Assembly (NCBI GenBank): GCA_023213315.1
Contig: JAKCPI010003042.1
Span: forward strand, 1-64,000
DNA: 64,000 nucleotides
Origin: Euborellia annulipes
Lineage: Eukaryota; Arthropoda; Insecta; Dermaptera; Anisolabididae
Direction: 5' to 3'
Of the stretch, positions 21,980-32,879 are shown in pieces. The stretch's first letter is position 1. Each line of letters begins with the position of its first letter. Made by a program: the position numbers and the translations under genes. The notes below the pieces were generated by a model that was given only the letters and a program-made list of their open reading frames with translations, made no database searches and was not told the origin of the DNA.

Positions 21980-22110
21980 CAAGAAAAAAATATCCAAATA
22001 CCCCCCCCCCCCCTCTAGATCCCTCAAATGGTCCGATGTTTACCAAAAGCTTTTCAGTTCTTGGACTTTACTTCTAGTTTATTTATGCAAAGTGATGGGA
22101 ATAAAATAAT
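21980..22110 (-). repeat. R3 dispersed repeat, inverted relative to 23265-23350
   Basis: ccctcaaatggtccgatgtt and aaaagcttttcagttcttgg are matched on the other strand at 23270-23345. The two copies bracket the S1 copy and the homopolymer island in between. Confidence 0.6.
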
Positions 22111-22429
22111 GAAATAAAACTAGCTGCTGATTTTTTTTTCTCCTGTTTGCTTATCCTGATATTTCACTGTTTGAGAATGGGATCGCCCTAAAAGCGGACT
22201 TGAATCGCTGAATAGATGGTGCATTGGATGCCTAAGCACACGGCGCTCATCATCAGTGAAGCCTTTTGGCTTTATATTTATGATGGCAATCTCGGGAAAT
22301 GCGCACTAACCATCTCGATCCTCTCCAGTTTTTCATTCCCTTCAACCTTTATGGTGGATCTTATGATAAATAGACATTATTTTTTTGTAGTCTATCTAAT
22401 TGTGTCAATTTGAAAGTGTTTTCTTTTTA

Positions 22430-22520
22430 ACTTTGGCCACCAACCGTAGGTAAAGTTAATATAATCGTAAAAAAAATATTGATCTGAAGCTGTTAAAATG
22501 CGTTTTTGGTCCCTGTTTTT
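22430..22520 (+). repeat. R3 fragment (caccaacc block)
   Basis: aactttggccaccaaccgta followed by ggtaaagttaatataatcgt, matched at 54555-54625. Confidence 0.55.
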
Positions 22521-22524
22521 TTTT

Positions 22525-22655
22525 TTTTTTTTACACACACTTTTTTTCCATTCACACTTCACATTTACACACACATACACAGTCTTTTCGGCAACTTAGG
22601 CCATATGACTTTAAACAATAACCGTTATGAAATTATATATTTTGGGGTCCGGGGG
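22525..22655 (-). mobile_element. SINE S1, 3' half (split copy)
   Basis: Minus-strand S1: T tract, acacacatacacagtctttt, cggcaacttaggcc. The copy is interrupted after ttttggggtcc and resumes at 23025. Confidence 0.75.
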
Positions 22656-23024
22656 GGGGGGGCGGGAGGAATTTTGATGGGGGGGGGAAAAAAAAATTTT
22701 TTTTAAATAAAAAAAATTAATAAATTTAAATAATATAAAAAAAAAAAAAAAAAAATAAAAAAAATTAAAAAAATTTAAAAAAAAAAAAAAAATTTTAAAA
22801 AAAAAAAAATTTTAAAAAATTTACAATTTTTTTTTTAAAAATTTTTTAAAAAAATTTTAAAAAAAAAAATAAATTCTTTTTTTTTTTTAATATATTATTT
22901 TTTATTTTAAAAAAAAAAAAATATAATTAATAAAAAAAAAAAAAAAAAAAAAAAAACAACTCCCCCCCCCCCCCCCCCCAGAAGGAAGGGAAGGGGCCCC
23001 CTCCCCCCCCCCCCCCCCCCCCCC
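22656..23024. repeat. Homopolymer-rich island inside an S1 SINE
   Basis: Almost only runs of G, A, T and C. It separates two halves of one S1 copy (ggggtcc on the left, gggtccaggcattc on the right). No inverted termini or TSD are visible. Confidence 0.75.
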
Positions 23025-23146
23025 TGGGTCCAGGCATTCTTATTTGGTATCCAAATGGCTTAAATAAAATCATCGGACTGCCTGGCAACCGAACCCTCGA
23101 CTCTTGGTATAGAAGGCAGGCGCGCTACCAACTACACCAAGCCCGA
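23025..23146 (-). mobile_element. SINE S1, head half (split copy)
   Basis: Continues the copy at 22525: aatcatcggactgcctgg, then the tRNA-like head (ggtatagaaggcaggcgcg ... accaagcccga). Confidence 0.75.
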
Positions 23147-23149
23147 GGG

Positions 23150-23350
23150 CAAAGAATCCATTTAAGTAGTTTTTGGAATGATATCTGTATACCTGTGTTT
23201 CTGTGCTAATTTTTTCGTCGAAAACTCAAATATTATTTATTTAATTGTTTTGAAATGATGCATACAAAAACTAGAAGTAAAGGTAAAGAACTGAAAAGCT
23301 TTTGGTAAAGATCGGACCATTAGGGGAGGGGTGGGGGCTCTAGGCTCGAA
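23150..23350 (+). repeat. R3 dispersed repeat
   Basis: aatccatttaagtagttttt and tcgaaaactcaaatattatt match 54668-54760; the end gatcggaccattaggggagg is inverted relative to 22000-22050. Confidence 0.55.
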
Positions 23351-23589
23351 AAAAATTAAATCAAATATATTTAGCCTAGTCCGTCCATTCATTTTTTAAA
23401 AATACTTAAACATGTATCATTATATTTATTTATTTATAGATTATTTTGCCTATCCAGTATTTAATTTTATCACCAGCTACAAAAACATTCTGATAAATTT
23501 TTATTTCAATAAATACATTAGATAAAAATTTTAATTAACAATTAAAATGTAATATGTCAAATAAGCTTATATAGTTCTCTTACTTCTTG

Positions 23590-23670
23590 TGAGTAGGCCT
23601 ACAGTGATAGCGACCACAAGTTACCCCAGCTAAGGCTGATATTTTTTTCTACTTCCTTAATTCCAGTCTT
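23590..23670 (+). repeat. R4 SINE-like fragment
   Basis: gtgatagcgaccacaagtta, then ccccagctaaggctgat. The same head occurs at 32165-32260 and 56990-57040, and inverted in the element at 52766. Confidence 0.5.
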
Positions 23671-23734
23671 CCCCCCTCCCCCGCCTTAAGGGCTGAGGGC
23701 TGCTCAAATATATATATTTTTTTTAAATATACTT

Positions 23735-23955
23735 TTTTCTTGTTCACACTCATACACACACACACATTCACACAGTCTTTTCGGCAACTCAGGCCATATA
23801 AGACTTTATACGATAACCCTTATTCAATATATATATATTTGGGGTTCAGGCAATCTTATTTAAGCCTTTTGGAAATTATCGGACTGCCTTTGATCCGAAC
23901 CCGCGACCCTTGGTATACAAGGCTAGCACGCTAACCCCTATACCAAGCCCCCGGA
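23735..23955 (-). mobile_element. SINE S1, near full-length
   Basis: acacacattcacacagtctt, cggcaactcaggccatataa, then the head ending gcacgctaacccctatacca and agcccccg. The inner foldback is eroded (aagccttttggaaatta). Confidence 0.8.
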
Positions 23956-25732
23956 GTTTTAAATCTTTTTTTATCCATCCTCTCAACATTAACTTCAAAG
24001 AAGTTCTTTTCGTTTAATTCCTAATTGATAAGGATTTGTAAGGACACTTCTGAGATTGAGGTATTTTTTTGCAAGTTGACTATTTTTGACTTTATTGATC
24101 CAACTTTGGAGGTGAAAGTTTAAAGGAAAGGGTGGGTGACTATTCTAAAAAAAAAAAAAAAAAAAAAAACTATGAAATATTTAATAACAAAAATAAAAAT
24201 TTTAATTCACACATATCAGTCATGGGCTTTTATTTAATTTTTTTTTTTTTTACAAATTACATTAAGAATACATTTAAAAAAATGCGTTACTAACACATTT
24301 TAATTAATTTTTTTATTCGCCTCCCATCATTTGCATTTCGATTACCACTAATGAGTCATCATCGTTAACTCACTGGAAGTCAGCTGGAAAAAAATCTTGT
24401 AAAATTAGTCATCGTCTCTTTTTTTTAATCAAATCAAACTTAGATAATCAAATTGTAATTATGCTTTTTTAAATGAAACTTTTTTTTTTATATATTCAAA
24501 ATCTCTTTTTTTCTCCGCGTTGTTTCTCCGTCGATTGCAGTGGAAAAATAAATCTTACCCTTAATTTTTAACGATGATTTAGAATAAGGAAGAGAAAAAA
24601 ATGATCAAATTTAAACCGTACTAAATTTTTAATTGTTTTAATTAACAATATTTTACAATAAAAGATTTTTCGTAAAAATTTTTTATTAAATTAATCATTA
24701 TCCGATTTTTAAAAAATTGTTTTGTCGCATCTATTTAATTAGAACTGTCGACATTAATATTAATAATAATAATAAACTGTCAAGATATTATTATCGTAAC
24801 ATGTCTAGTTTAAAATCGATCTCATCCCATTTCAAATTTGAAAAGAAATAATAAGTTTTGAAATATAATTTTCTTACAATAAATAAAGGTCTTTTTAAAG
24901 TTCATACCCCATCTATATCAAATGACATTTAAACATTTGTGGTGGTTGAGTGTTCGGTGGCTTGATGCAAAAGGAATTGGAAAATACCTCATCATATTTT
25001 TTCTATGAAAATTAAAAACTACAAAATGATTAAACGAGTTACATATTATAATTATTGTTTAATTCCAATTATTATGTTATCCAAATAAATATATTTTTAC
25101 AATAAATGGTTTAAATAAAATTTCAAAATCTCACTGACTGGGACTCGAATCTATTTTCATGTCTTTTAAAATTATTAATATTCACAATGTCAACATTTTG
25201 TTCAGAGGAAGGAAAAATAAGTTTTGATATTTATCGTTTAACTAATAAGTGGCATTTGGTATTATTTAGAATAAGCATCAATGCGACAGAATTACAAGAG
25301 ATTATTAAGATTTGTTAAAACATGTAGAATATTCATAGCACGTAATAAACACTATCAATCAATCCAAGTTCATATCACAGCCTAATAATTTTGAATAAGA
25401 CGTGTTTTGAATATTCTACATTTTTAATCGAATAATATTAAATCCGTTTTTAAACTTTTTTTTTTTGTTTTGAAAATTTAATGTAATCTATATAATAAAA
25501 AATTTCTCTAAAATAATTAATTAATTAATTGGCTTAATCACTGTATCTGAAGGGTAGGCCTACAAATTGATAAGCAGTTCGAGAGATTTTTATTATTATT
25601 TAATGCACATAGATGTTGAATGATCTTCTTCAGATTATAATCCATAAAATTTTTTGACTATTTGAGAAAAATAACTCTTATTTAATTGTTGACATGTATC
25701 TAATATTAATTAAACAGTCGTCACGGGATTGA
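23956..25732. other. AT-rich stretch, nothing recognised
   Basis: 1.8 kb, very AT-rich, with A/T homopolymers; ggactcgaatc at 25141 resembles a box B complement but no tRNA fold is visible. No gene. Confidence 0.5.
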
Positions 25733-26208
25733 TATTTTTTTGTGTCGAGATAAATTTAGTTTCCGCCCCCGGGTGTGGCGTAGTAGGTAGAGTGCCTACC
25801 TCCTATACCAAACGTCGCGGGTTCGGACCCAGGCAGTCCGATGATTTTATTTAAGCCATTTGGATACCAGATGGCTTAAATAGAAATGCCTGAACCTACA
25901 ATTTATATATTCCTTACAATGGTTATCGTCAAAGTCTTAAATGGCCTAAGTTGCCGAAAAGACTGTGTGAATGTGTGTGTGAGTGGGAGTGTGAATGAGA
26001 AAAAAGTGTGAATGTTTTTAAAAAGAAAAAAAAAAAAATTTAGTTTCCGCCGAAATATTAAAATTCAAAGAGTAAAATTTATATACATGGAAAAATATTT
26101 ATATTTTGTTGTCATAGCATCCATTTCTCCTATCTTTCCTATGAAGTAAAGTGGGCTTCAAACAATTTTGAGGGCAAAATGAGAATATACGTTTTGAAGA
26201 CGGGGCCT
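25733..26208 (+). mobile_element. R1 copy split by an S1 SINE
   Basis: tttttgtgtcgagataaatt and tagtttccgcc, then the SINE, then R1 resumes (aaaatttatatacatgg, a degenerate X-box, tttctcctatctttccta, tcaaacaattttgagggc). The terminal hairpin is lost. Confidence 0.8.
25768..26035 (+). mobile_element. SINE S1, full-length with exact 16-bp TSD
   Basis: tRNA-derived head with box-A-like tagtaggtagagtgcctacc and box-B-like gggttcggaccc, a foldback core (aagccatttgg / ccagatggctt), body, GTGTGAGTG-rich tail and A tract. aaatttagtttccgcc flanks it at 25752-25767 and 26036-26051 (the last A residues are ambiguous with the tail). This shows L1-type retroposition by partner LINE machinery; the partner LINE is not identified. 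Confidence 0.9.
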
Positions 26209-26383
26209 AAATGGCCTCCGATGCCGAAAAACAGACCTTAAATAAAATTTAAAAAAAAGCAAATACGTAAAAATAATGATAATAATTATTTTTTTAATTC
26301 TTCAGAATTGTAAACAGGAACATTACACAGAAAATGAGCAGAAGGCTATATATTGCTAGGAAAAATTCTAATTATAAAGAGGG

Positions 26384-26552
26384 GAAGTAGTCTAGTTCGA
26401 ATTATAGAACGTTCTCTCCCCCTCTTGTTCCCAAAAATATTTCGAGTTATCTACCGTATCTAAATACATAGCATTTTTTCGATGTACCAAAATTTACAGC
26501 TAAAGAGTTCGGATTATCGAAAAATTCGAATTATCGAGAGTCGACTATATGA
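26384..26552. mobile_element. Tigger/pogo-like MITE (degenerate)
   Basis: Ends tagtctagttcgaattatag and attcgaattatcgagagtcg are inverted and resemble the termini at 58747. No TA duplication resolved. Confidence 0.45.
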
Positions 26553-27199
26553 TTTTCAACAAACTTGATTTTGAATTTCTGCTAAATCCAAAGAAATGTT
26601 TTTTTGTAGGCCTGTGTTATTCATTATTCTTGATTTTCTTTCTGTTCGCGTTCTCGAGCCCTCTTTAATTATAAATCAACGCCTTTCTTCTTATAACACG
26701 AAGTTTGTTTCCAATCCAAACATTATCCTTCACTAGGCAGCTAACGAGCTTTCTATTCATCGGTTAGACGCCCAATGAAAGACTTTTGCTTAAATCGGAG
26801 TAAATTATTTTTATTCTCCTTCTTCGTTCTTTGAGAATGAAAATCCATCGTCGTCGTCGTCTGAAAAGGAAAAAAAAATATAAAGTGTTACAGGCTATAA
26901 ATCCAAGAAAGCAATAAATTAAATAGCCGCGCGACCGACCCACTTCGAACCCCTTTGAAAAACTTTGCTTTATATTGAGTCGATTGATAAAAAAAGGGGG
27001 AATTCAAATTTTACCCTTTACATAATTTTATTCATTTTAATTCAATTGAAATATAAAAAATTAGGATTAAAATAACGCCTTCGCGGAGAAGATGTTAACG
27101 TACTGGTCTTTAATTCCATTCGCATAGATTTTTTCATTATACTCTATTCTATACTTCTATACTTGGTCGGCTCAGATGCAGGATAGTCGACTGCAGCTT
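26553..27199. other. Mixed AT-rich stretch, nothing firm
   Basis: On the minus strand a pyrimidine-rich acceptor ends near 26862 (ccttttcag) before a (GAC)n tract with a 31-codon frame; no family recognised. Confidence 0.35.
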
Positions 27200-27370
27200 C
27201 CCCAGAGAGGGCGGAAAAAAGGGGGGAAAGGGAAAGGGGAATCCCCCTCCTAATTAAAAAAATACTTTTTTTAAAAAAAAAAAAAAAAAAATAAATTAAT
27301 ATTTAAAAATTAAAATTAAAAATTATTTTTTTTTCATAATAAAAATAAACACCCCCCCCCCCCCCGCCAG
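27200..27370. repeat. Homopolymer-rich island
   Basis: G/A-rich ggaaaggggaatcccc, then A/T runs, then a C run at 27352-27365. Confidence 0.65.
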
Positions 27371-27720
27371 AGCTGTGTATTTAAATATGAAACCGGTAAA
27401 TTTTCTTTGGAGACCAGTGGTCATATGTAATCAGAAAGAATAGGAGTAAAAGATTGAAGAAACTAAGAGAGACTAACTGCCGGTTGCTTCACTTCTAGTC
27501 AACTAGCAAGCATCTCACAAAGAGCAAATTATGGATTTAGTAAACAAGAACTCACTTAACCTTCGAGTTAAAAAAAAATGAATTTTTTCACATATAGTTA
27601 CCTACCTGAGGTATAAGGAAAGTTTTGTTAAGTTAGTAACTTAATAAAAGCATAATTTAAAAAAAAAAAATTTTAAATTAAAATGATTACTTAAAACTAA
27701 TTAATTTTTTAACAAAAATG

Positions 27721-27985
27721 TTTTTTTTTTTAACACTCACACTTTTTTTCTCATTCACCCTCACACTCACACACATATTCACACAGTCTTTTCGGCAACT
27801 CAGGCCTTATAAGACTTTATACGATAATCGTTGTTATTTATAATACCTATTGGTCCAGGCATTTCTATTTAAGCCATTTGTTATCTAAATGGCTTAAATA
27901 AAATCATCGGACTGCCTGGAGTCCGAACCTGCGGCGTTTGGTATAGAAGTTAGGCACGGTAGTAACTTCACCAAGACCGAGGGCT
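27721..27985 (-). mobile_element. SINE S1, full-length with 12-bp TSD
   Basis: taacaaaaatgt (taacaaaaatg certain) flanks the copy at 27710-27721 and 27985-27996. Order on the minus strand as in the other copies. Confidence 0.85.
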
Positions 27986-28009
27986 AACAAAAATGTAAAA
28001 ATTTCAAAA

Positions 28010-28400
28010 AAAAAAAAAAAAAAAAATAAATAAACAAAGCTTGTGTTTCTAATTTCACCCCTTAGTTAAGCCTTATACCGAACTTTAGGTCTTTGATATT
28101 TTACTATCAGGGCTCTTAACTAATTCGCTTAATTAACTAGATGGGAAAAGACATTAGTCAGCTATCTTATCCGAGCGATAGCTAGTTATTAATTAGAAGT
28201 GAAGCAACCGGACCTATAAGTAATCAACAGCTTTCCCCAGGGTGCGCTCTGAGTGGTTGGCGGACTCTCTCCAGCTTCTACCTGAATCCAAGCATATTAA
28301 TCGAACCGTTTCGAATCAAAGTTATTATCCCATCAAGAGTCTTTCAAAATCGTTTAAAAATTTGGAAGTTGAATTTCTTTAGATTTTTACGACCTTTTGA
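28010..28400. other. No gene; weak long-range inverted repeat
   Basis: agaagtgaagcaaccgg at 28195 is the complement of ccggttgcttcacttct at 27481. The segment at 28220-28290 is GC-richer, with nothing recognised. Confidence 0.35.
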
Positions 28401-28401
28401 A

Positions 28402-28618
28402 TAATATTTTTTATTTATTCTACTTATTTTTACCAGCACCTTATGTTTTCTTCGCTTTAAAATTAAATAGTCTTATTTTTCGTTTATTCATAAATAAGAA
28501 ATGAAAAAAAAAATTTTGCATTCTGCAAACTCAACAAATTCAATAAATATAAATTAAAGAAAAAGCGAAGAAAACATTAGGTGCTCGTGAAAAAAGTAGA
28601 ATAAATAAAAAATTCAAT
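28402..28618. repeat. Inverted repeat without hammerhead-like motif
   Basis: Arms tttatttattctacttattt / tttcttcgcttt against aaagcgaagaaaac / aaaagtagaataaataaa, with a spacer of about 75 bp. Confidence 0.7.
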
Positions 28619-29074
28619 ATATAGGACGGACAAAGAAAAAAAAGAGATGAAAAATATTTCCATCAATAATTCAAAAAGAAAAAAAATAAATCATTAGGGC
28701 TGCGTTTTTCTTCTTTCGTTGTTTTTTTTTTTTTTTTTTTTTACTTTTGTTTTTAATGGTTGGAAGAACTAAGTAAATCTTCAATTAAGTATCCATTATC
28801 CTAAACTTTTTCTTTAATTTTGTAAAATTCTATTGATCCGCCAAATGAAATCAACCAACTATCCGAGGTGTTTTCATTGCAATCTTCTTTTTTGTGCTTT
28901 AACAAAGGTCCAAAATATTACAATTTATTATTACGTTTTGTGAATAATCCTCGAATATGGTTTAAATTGAAATTTATTAATTTACCAAGTTAGAAAAAAC
29001 TTGGAATATTCTTCTAAAAAAAAGATTTGAGACATATTTATTAAAAGGGGTTAATATAAATCTTCGGTTTGCCC
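28619..29074. other. AT-rich stretch, nothing recognised
   Basis: T run at 28723-28742; no frame. Confidence 0.4.
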
Positions 29075-29180
29075 TCGGGGCTTGGTGTAGGGGTAGCGTG
29101 CTAACCTCGTATACCAAAAGTCGCAGGTTCGGACCTCAAGCAGTCCGATAATTTTATTTAAGCCATTTGGAAACCAAATG
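29075..29180 (+). mobile_element. SINE S1 head, 3'-truncated
   Basis: gggcttggtgtaggggtagc, gtgctaacctcgtatacc, ggttcggacctc and the foldback core; ends abruptly after aaaccaaatgg. Confidence 0.75.
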
Positions 29181-29381
29181 GAAAAGTTCAAAAAATAAGA
29201 ATAAAAGGGATAGCAAGAGAATTTCGGGAGAGCTCATGGTGACTTTCCAGAAAAGTCAGAAAAATCAAGAACACAAAATAAAAAATTTCAAAATTGAAAG
29301 GAAAATTTGCAAGAATTAATAATCGGAGACTACCCAGCATAAATCTTATCAAATGAAAATCAGTATATAACAGCAAGTACC

Positions 29382-29575
29382 TGTTGTTGTTTATCTCTCG
29401 CTCTCGGAGGCTGACGTGGTCGTTTTATCTCTGTAGTTGTAGAGGTCCGATCTTTTCGAGTTGTACCCGACAACTGCGGAGTTCTTTTCCTCCCGGAATG
29501 CTTTTTAACCTAGGAGGATACTCTGCCCGGATGTGGCGTCAACAAATCCGGATAACGTGGGACTATTGAAACTAT
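29382..29575. other. GC-richer island of unknown nature
   Basis: About 190 bp, CpG-containing, unlike its neighbours. On the minus strand it ends in caacaacag followed by GTACTTG, a possible donor, so it might be a first exon. A 61-codon + strand frame through it matches nothing I recognise. Confidence 0.3.
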
Positions 29576-29595
29576 TTTTTTTTTTTTTTTTTTAA

Positions 29596-30002
29596 TATAT
29601 CAAATTAATAATTGTCTCCATTTTTGGGAATGTTTAAATAAAAAAAGGCGGAGCCAAGCATTGAGGGGCTGAATCCCTCCTCAAAGCTGGAAAATACTAA
29701 AAATTAAAAAAAAAATTTATTTCAAAGGTGAAAAATATCTATATTCGTCTGTGTATTATATAGATTTAAATATATGCAAAAATGAAACTTGCTGTTCCAT
29801 GTTTAATTAGAATAAAGCATTAATTATATAAAAATGCATGAACGAATTGAGTATAGGAGACTTTGCAGCCAAGGAGCCACTTCTCATCACTAGTGCATGA
29901 ACTAATTTTTATCGCCTTGAAACTATTTTTTTAAATATAACAAATCCCAAAAAATTAAAATACCCCCCCCCCCCTCCCGTGGCTGAGATGTTAGATGTGT
30001 AA
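29596..30002. other. AT-rich stretch, nothing firm
   Basis: tttgcagccaaggagccact (29869) resembles the gcagcca block of FB outer arms. A C tract lies at 29964-29976. Confidence 0.35.
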
Positions 30003-30048
30003 AAAAAAAGAATGCCAGTTAGATAATATTTCATTTATTATGCCCTCT

Positions 30049-30094
30049 AAGCTGACGTTTCGGTCTTATTCAAGACCACCCTCAGAGCTTTTAA
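30049..30094 (-). ncRNA. Solitary hammerhead-like motif
   Basis: Minus strand: AAGCT, CTGAGGG, T, GGTCTT, GAAT, AAGACC, GAAA, CGTC, AGCTT. Stem I (AAGCT/AGCTT, 5 bp) and stem II (GGTCTT/AAGACC, 6 bp) are both perfect. The last A of CTGANGA is G here, which would be expected to impair activity. No inverted partner arm. Confidence 0.45.
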
Positions 30095-30594
30095 GTTGGA
30101 TGTTAGAGAAGTTGACAAATGACAATTTGGTAATCTTCAAGCCCCCAAGTAAAAATGATTAAAAATGATCGAGGAATACACAAGCCCGCAGCAGGTCTGC
30201 ATAGTGAACCTTGAGGAATATACACGGCCACACCAGGGACACACAGGGATTCATAAGCCCTCACCAGGGGGGGGGGTCCCTGGTGTGGATGTGTATATCC
30301 CTGAGTATCCCCAGAGTTGGGCACCAACTAAATGTTGATTAAAAATTTAGTTAAAGTAAACAAATCATATCAAGAATCTAGTATGCTCTATTTAATTTGA
30401 GTAAAAATTTAGTTAAACTAAAAATAACAAATCAGATTTATGATATGATTAAATTAGTTTGAGTAAAAATTTAATCAAATTAAAGTAATTTTAATCAGAT
30501 AATTAAAACTAACTAAATTTTGATTAATATATATTTGTTAAGTATTTAATGATTTATTTTATAGTTTTTTGACTCTGTTCAGCAACTAGTGAGC

Positions 30595-30835
30595 CAAGGG
30601 CGGATCCAGAGGTGTTTCTCGGGGGGGGGGTAATCTGGTGTGACTTGTCGTACAGCACACAATTTTTTCTTAATTTCGGTAATTTAAAGGCGTATTCTCT
30701 ACTTGTTTGTTAGAATATAAATACAAATCAAATTTTTAAGTATTAATTTTTAAAATTTTACATTAAAAATAAATTTTTTTTAAATCTCGGTGGGGGGGGG
30801 GCAATTACCCCCCTTTACCCCTGTATCTGTCCTTG
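30595..30835 (+). mobile_element. hAT-like element in the left palindrome arm
   Basis: Ends caagggcggatccagagg and cccctgtatctgtccttg are imperfectly inverted; a G tract follows the left end. The flanks tgagc / tgagc may be an eroded TSD. It contains an R1 hairpin half (atctggtgtgac). Confidence 0.6.
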
Positions 30836-31045
30836 AAATGAGCTGATTTTAAAAAATTAGGACCAACAATGCTTATAAATTAAAGAATAAACTTTATAAT
30901 TACATTAAATTAATTATTAATTGTTTCAAGGAATTTACTTTATATAAAATCGTAATAAAAAATCTTATAAGAAATCCATCCTAGTAAAGTTTATTATTTA
31001 ATTTATAAGCATTGTTGGTCCAAATTTTTTAAAATCAGCTCATTA

Positions 31046-31291
31046 CAAGGACAGATACAGGGGGGTAAAGGGGGATAATTGCCCCCCCCCACCGAGATTT
31101 AAAAAAAATTTATTTTTTATGTAAAATTTTAAAAATTAATACTTAAAAATTTGATTTGTATTTATATTCTAACAAACAAGTAGAGAATACGCCTTTAAAT
31201 TACCGAAATTAAGAAAAAATTGTGTGCTGTGCGACAAGTCACACCAGATTACCCCCCCCCCCCCCGAGAAACACTTCTGGATCCGCCCTTG
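31046..31291 (-). mobile_element. hAT-like element in the right palindrome arm
   Basis: Mirror copy of 30595-30835: caaggacagatacaggggg at one end, tctggatccgcccttg at the other, C tract at 31252-31265. Confidence 0.6.
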
Positions 31292-31655
31292 GCTCACTAG
31301 TTGCTGAACAGAGTCAAAAAACTATAAAATAAATCATTAAATACTTAACAAATATATATTAATCAAAATTTAGTTAGTTTTAATTATCTGATTAAAATTA
31401 ATTTAATTTGATTAAATTTTTACTCAAACTAATTTAATCATATCATAAATCTGATTTGTTATTTTTAGTTTAACTAAATTTTTACTCAAATTAAATAGAG
31501 CATACTAGATTCTTGATATGATTTGTTTACTTTAACTAAATTTTTAATCAACATTTAGTTGGTGCCCAACTCTGAGTATCCCTCAAGGTTCACTATGCAG
31601 ACCTGCTGCGGGCGTGTGTATCCCTCGACCATTTTTAATCATTTTTACTTGGGCC

Positions 31656-32159
31656 AAGACCCCTCCCCACTCAAATGACGCCTCCGAATATATAATATAT
31701 AAGTAGTCAATAAAATGTTTTATTCTGGAGAATTTTTAACCAGAAAAAAGGTCAGACCAAATACAAATGGAGATAAGTAATTGTAATAGAAAATTTTGAA
31801 ATAAGTTTATAAGCTTTTAAATAAAAACAAATATAATTTTAGTAAAAAAAAAAAAAAAAAAAAAAAAAGCGGGAGAAGGAGAACGAGTGATTATAAAATT
31901 GCTATGATTGCTGAATGATTATAGATTCATCATGTCAATTCATCCGAAATATACGGATTACGATTTTTATTTACTGCCAAAATCTTGGCGATTTACCTTT
32001 TCCTACTGTTCATTTGGCACACCACAACTCTAATTAAGTGATTATAAAATAAAAAAATTTAGGCTCAAATTATAAATATTTCCTGTCGATTCTGAATCAA
32101 ATCGTCATATATTCAACATTTCATTGGGCGAAAGACAATTTTTCTCTCCTCAATATTGC
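31656..32159. other. AT-rich stretch, nothing recognised
   Basis: A tract at 31843-31868; no gene. Confidence 0.4.
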
Positions 32160-32275
32160 TTTGAACTCAGGGGCTCACTTTTTGTGAGTACTTAGATGAC
32201 AACCAATAGTACTCCGAGCTAAGGCTGGTATTTCTATCACTCCCTTTATGCCAACCGTGCCTCTTGCTTTATTCT
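32160..32275 (+). repeat. R4 SINE-like fragment
   Basis: gatgacaaccaatagtactc and cgagctaaggctggtattt parallel 23600-23660. Confidence 0.45.
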
Positions 32276-32295
32276 TTACATGATCACATAAGTCG

Positions 32296-32866
32296 CAGTG
32301 GCGTACCGAGGGGGGGGCGAGGGGGCGGTCCGCCCCAGGCCCCGAGCCGGCATAGGCCCCCATATATTTATAAAAATAAAAAATTTAATGAAAATTTCTC
32401 TTTGAGAGACCCCGGGGCCCTCAGGGCTCAAGTAAAAACAAAATTTGATAAAAATTTCTCTTTGAGAGGCCCCGGGGCCCTTGGGGCTCAAGTAAAAATG
32501 GAAACATTTAGATTAAAAAAAACAAAATTTAATGAAAATTTCTCTTTGAGAGGCCCCGGGGCCCTTGGGGCTCAAGTAAAAATGGGAAAATTTGGATAAA
32601 AAAAGAAAATTTAATGAAAATTTCTCTTTGAGAGGCCCCGGGGCCCTTGGGGCTCAAGTAAAAACAAAATTTAATAAAAATTTCCCTTTGAGAGGCCCCG
32701 GGGCCCTCAGGGCTCAAGTAAAAACAAAATTTAATAAAAATTTCCCTTTGAGAGGCCCCGGGGCCCTCAGGGCTCAAGTAAAAACAAAATTTAATAAAAA
32801 TTTCCCTTTGAGAGGCCCCCTCTTCTAGTTCCGCCCCAGGCCCCCAAATGCCTCGGTACGCCTCTG
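32296..32866 (+). mobile_element. hAT-type element with internal minisatellite, 571 bp, 8-bp TSD
   Basis: Ends cagtggcgtaccgagg and cctcggtacgcctctg; exact TSD ATAAGTCG at 32288-32295 and 32867-32874. Subterminal G tract (gggggggcgagggggcgg). The interior is an array of repeats. Long frames on both strands through it are products of the repeat, not genes. Confidence 0.9.
32386..32815 (+). repeat. Minisatellite, 60-bp unit, inside the hAT element
   Basis: The unit contains aaatttctctttgagaggcc, ccggggccct and ggctcaagtaaaaa. The last three periods are exactly 60 bp (32641, 32701, 32761); earlier units carry extra A-rich insertions. About seven units. Confidence 0.9.
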
Positions 32867-32879
32867 ATAAGTCGGCCTC

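Larger units (their letters stand above)
30138..31655. mobile_element. 1.5-kb palindrome with near-identical 0.58-kb arms
   Basis: Inner arms 30313-30896 and 30986-31573 match closely over about 585 bp, with an 89-bp spacer. Outer arms (30138-30220, 31578-31655) also match, with a left-only insert at 30221-30312. Each arm contains a hAT-type element with half of an R1 hairpin inside. Arms this similar suggest a recent inverted duplication or conversion between arms. No coding capacity. Confidence 0.85.
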
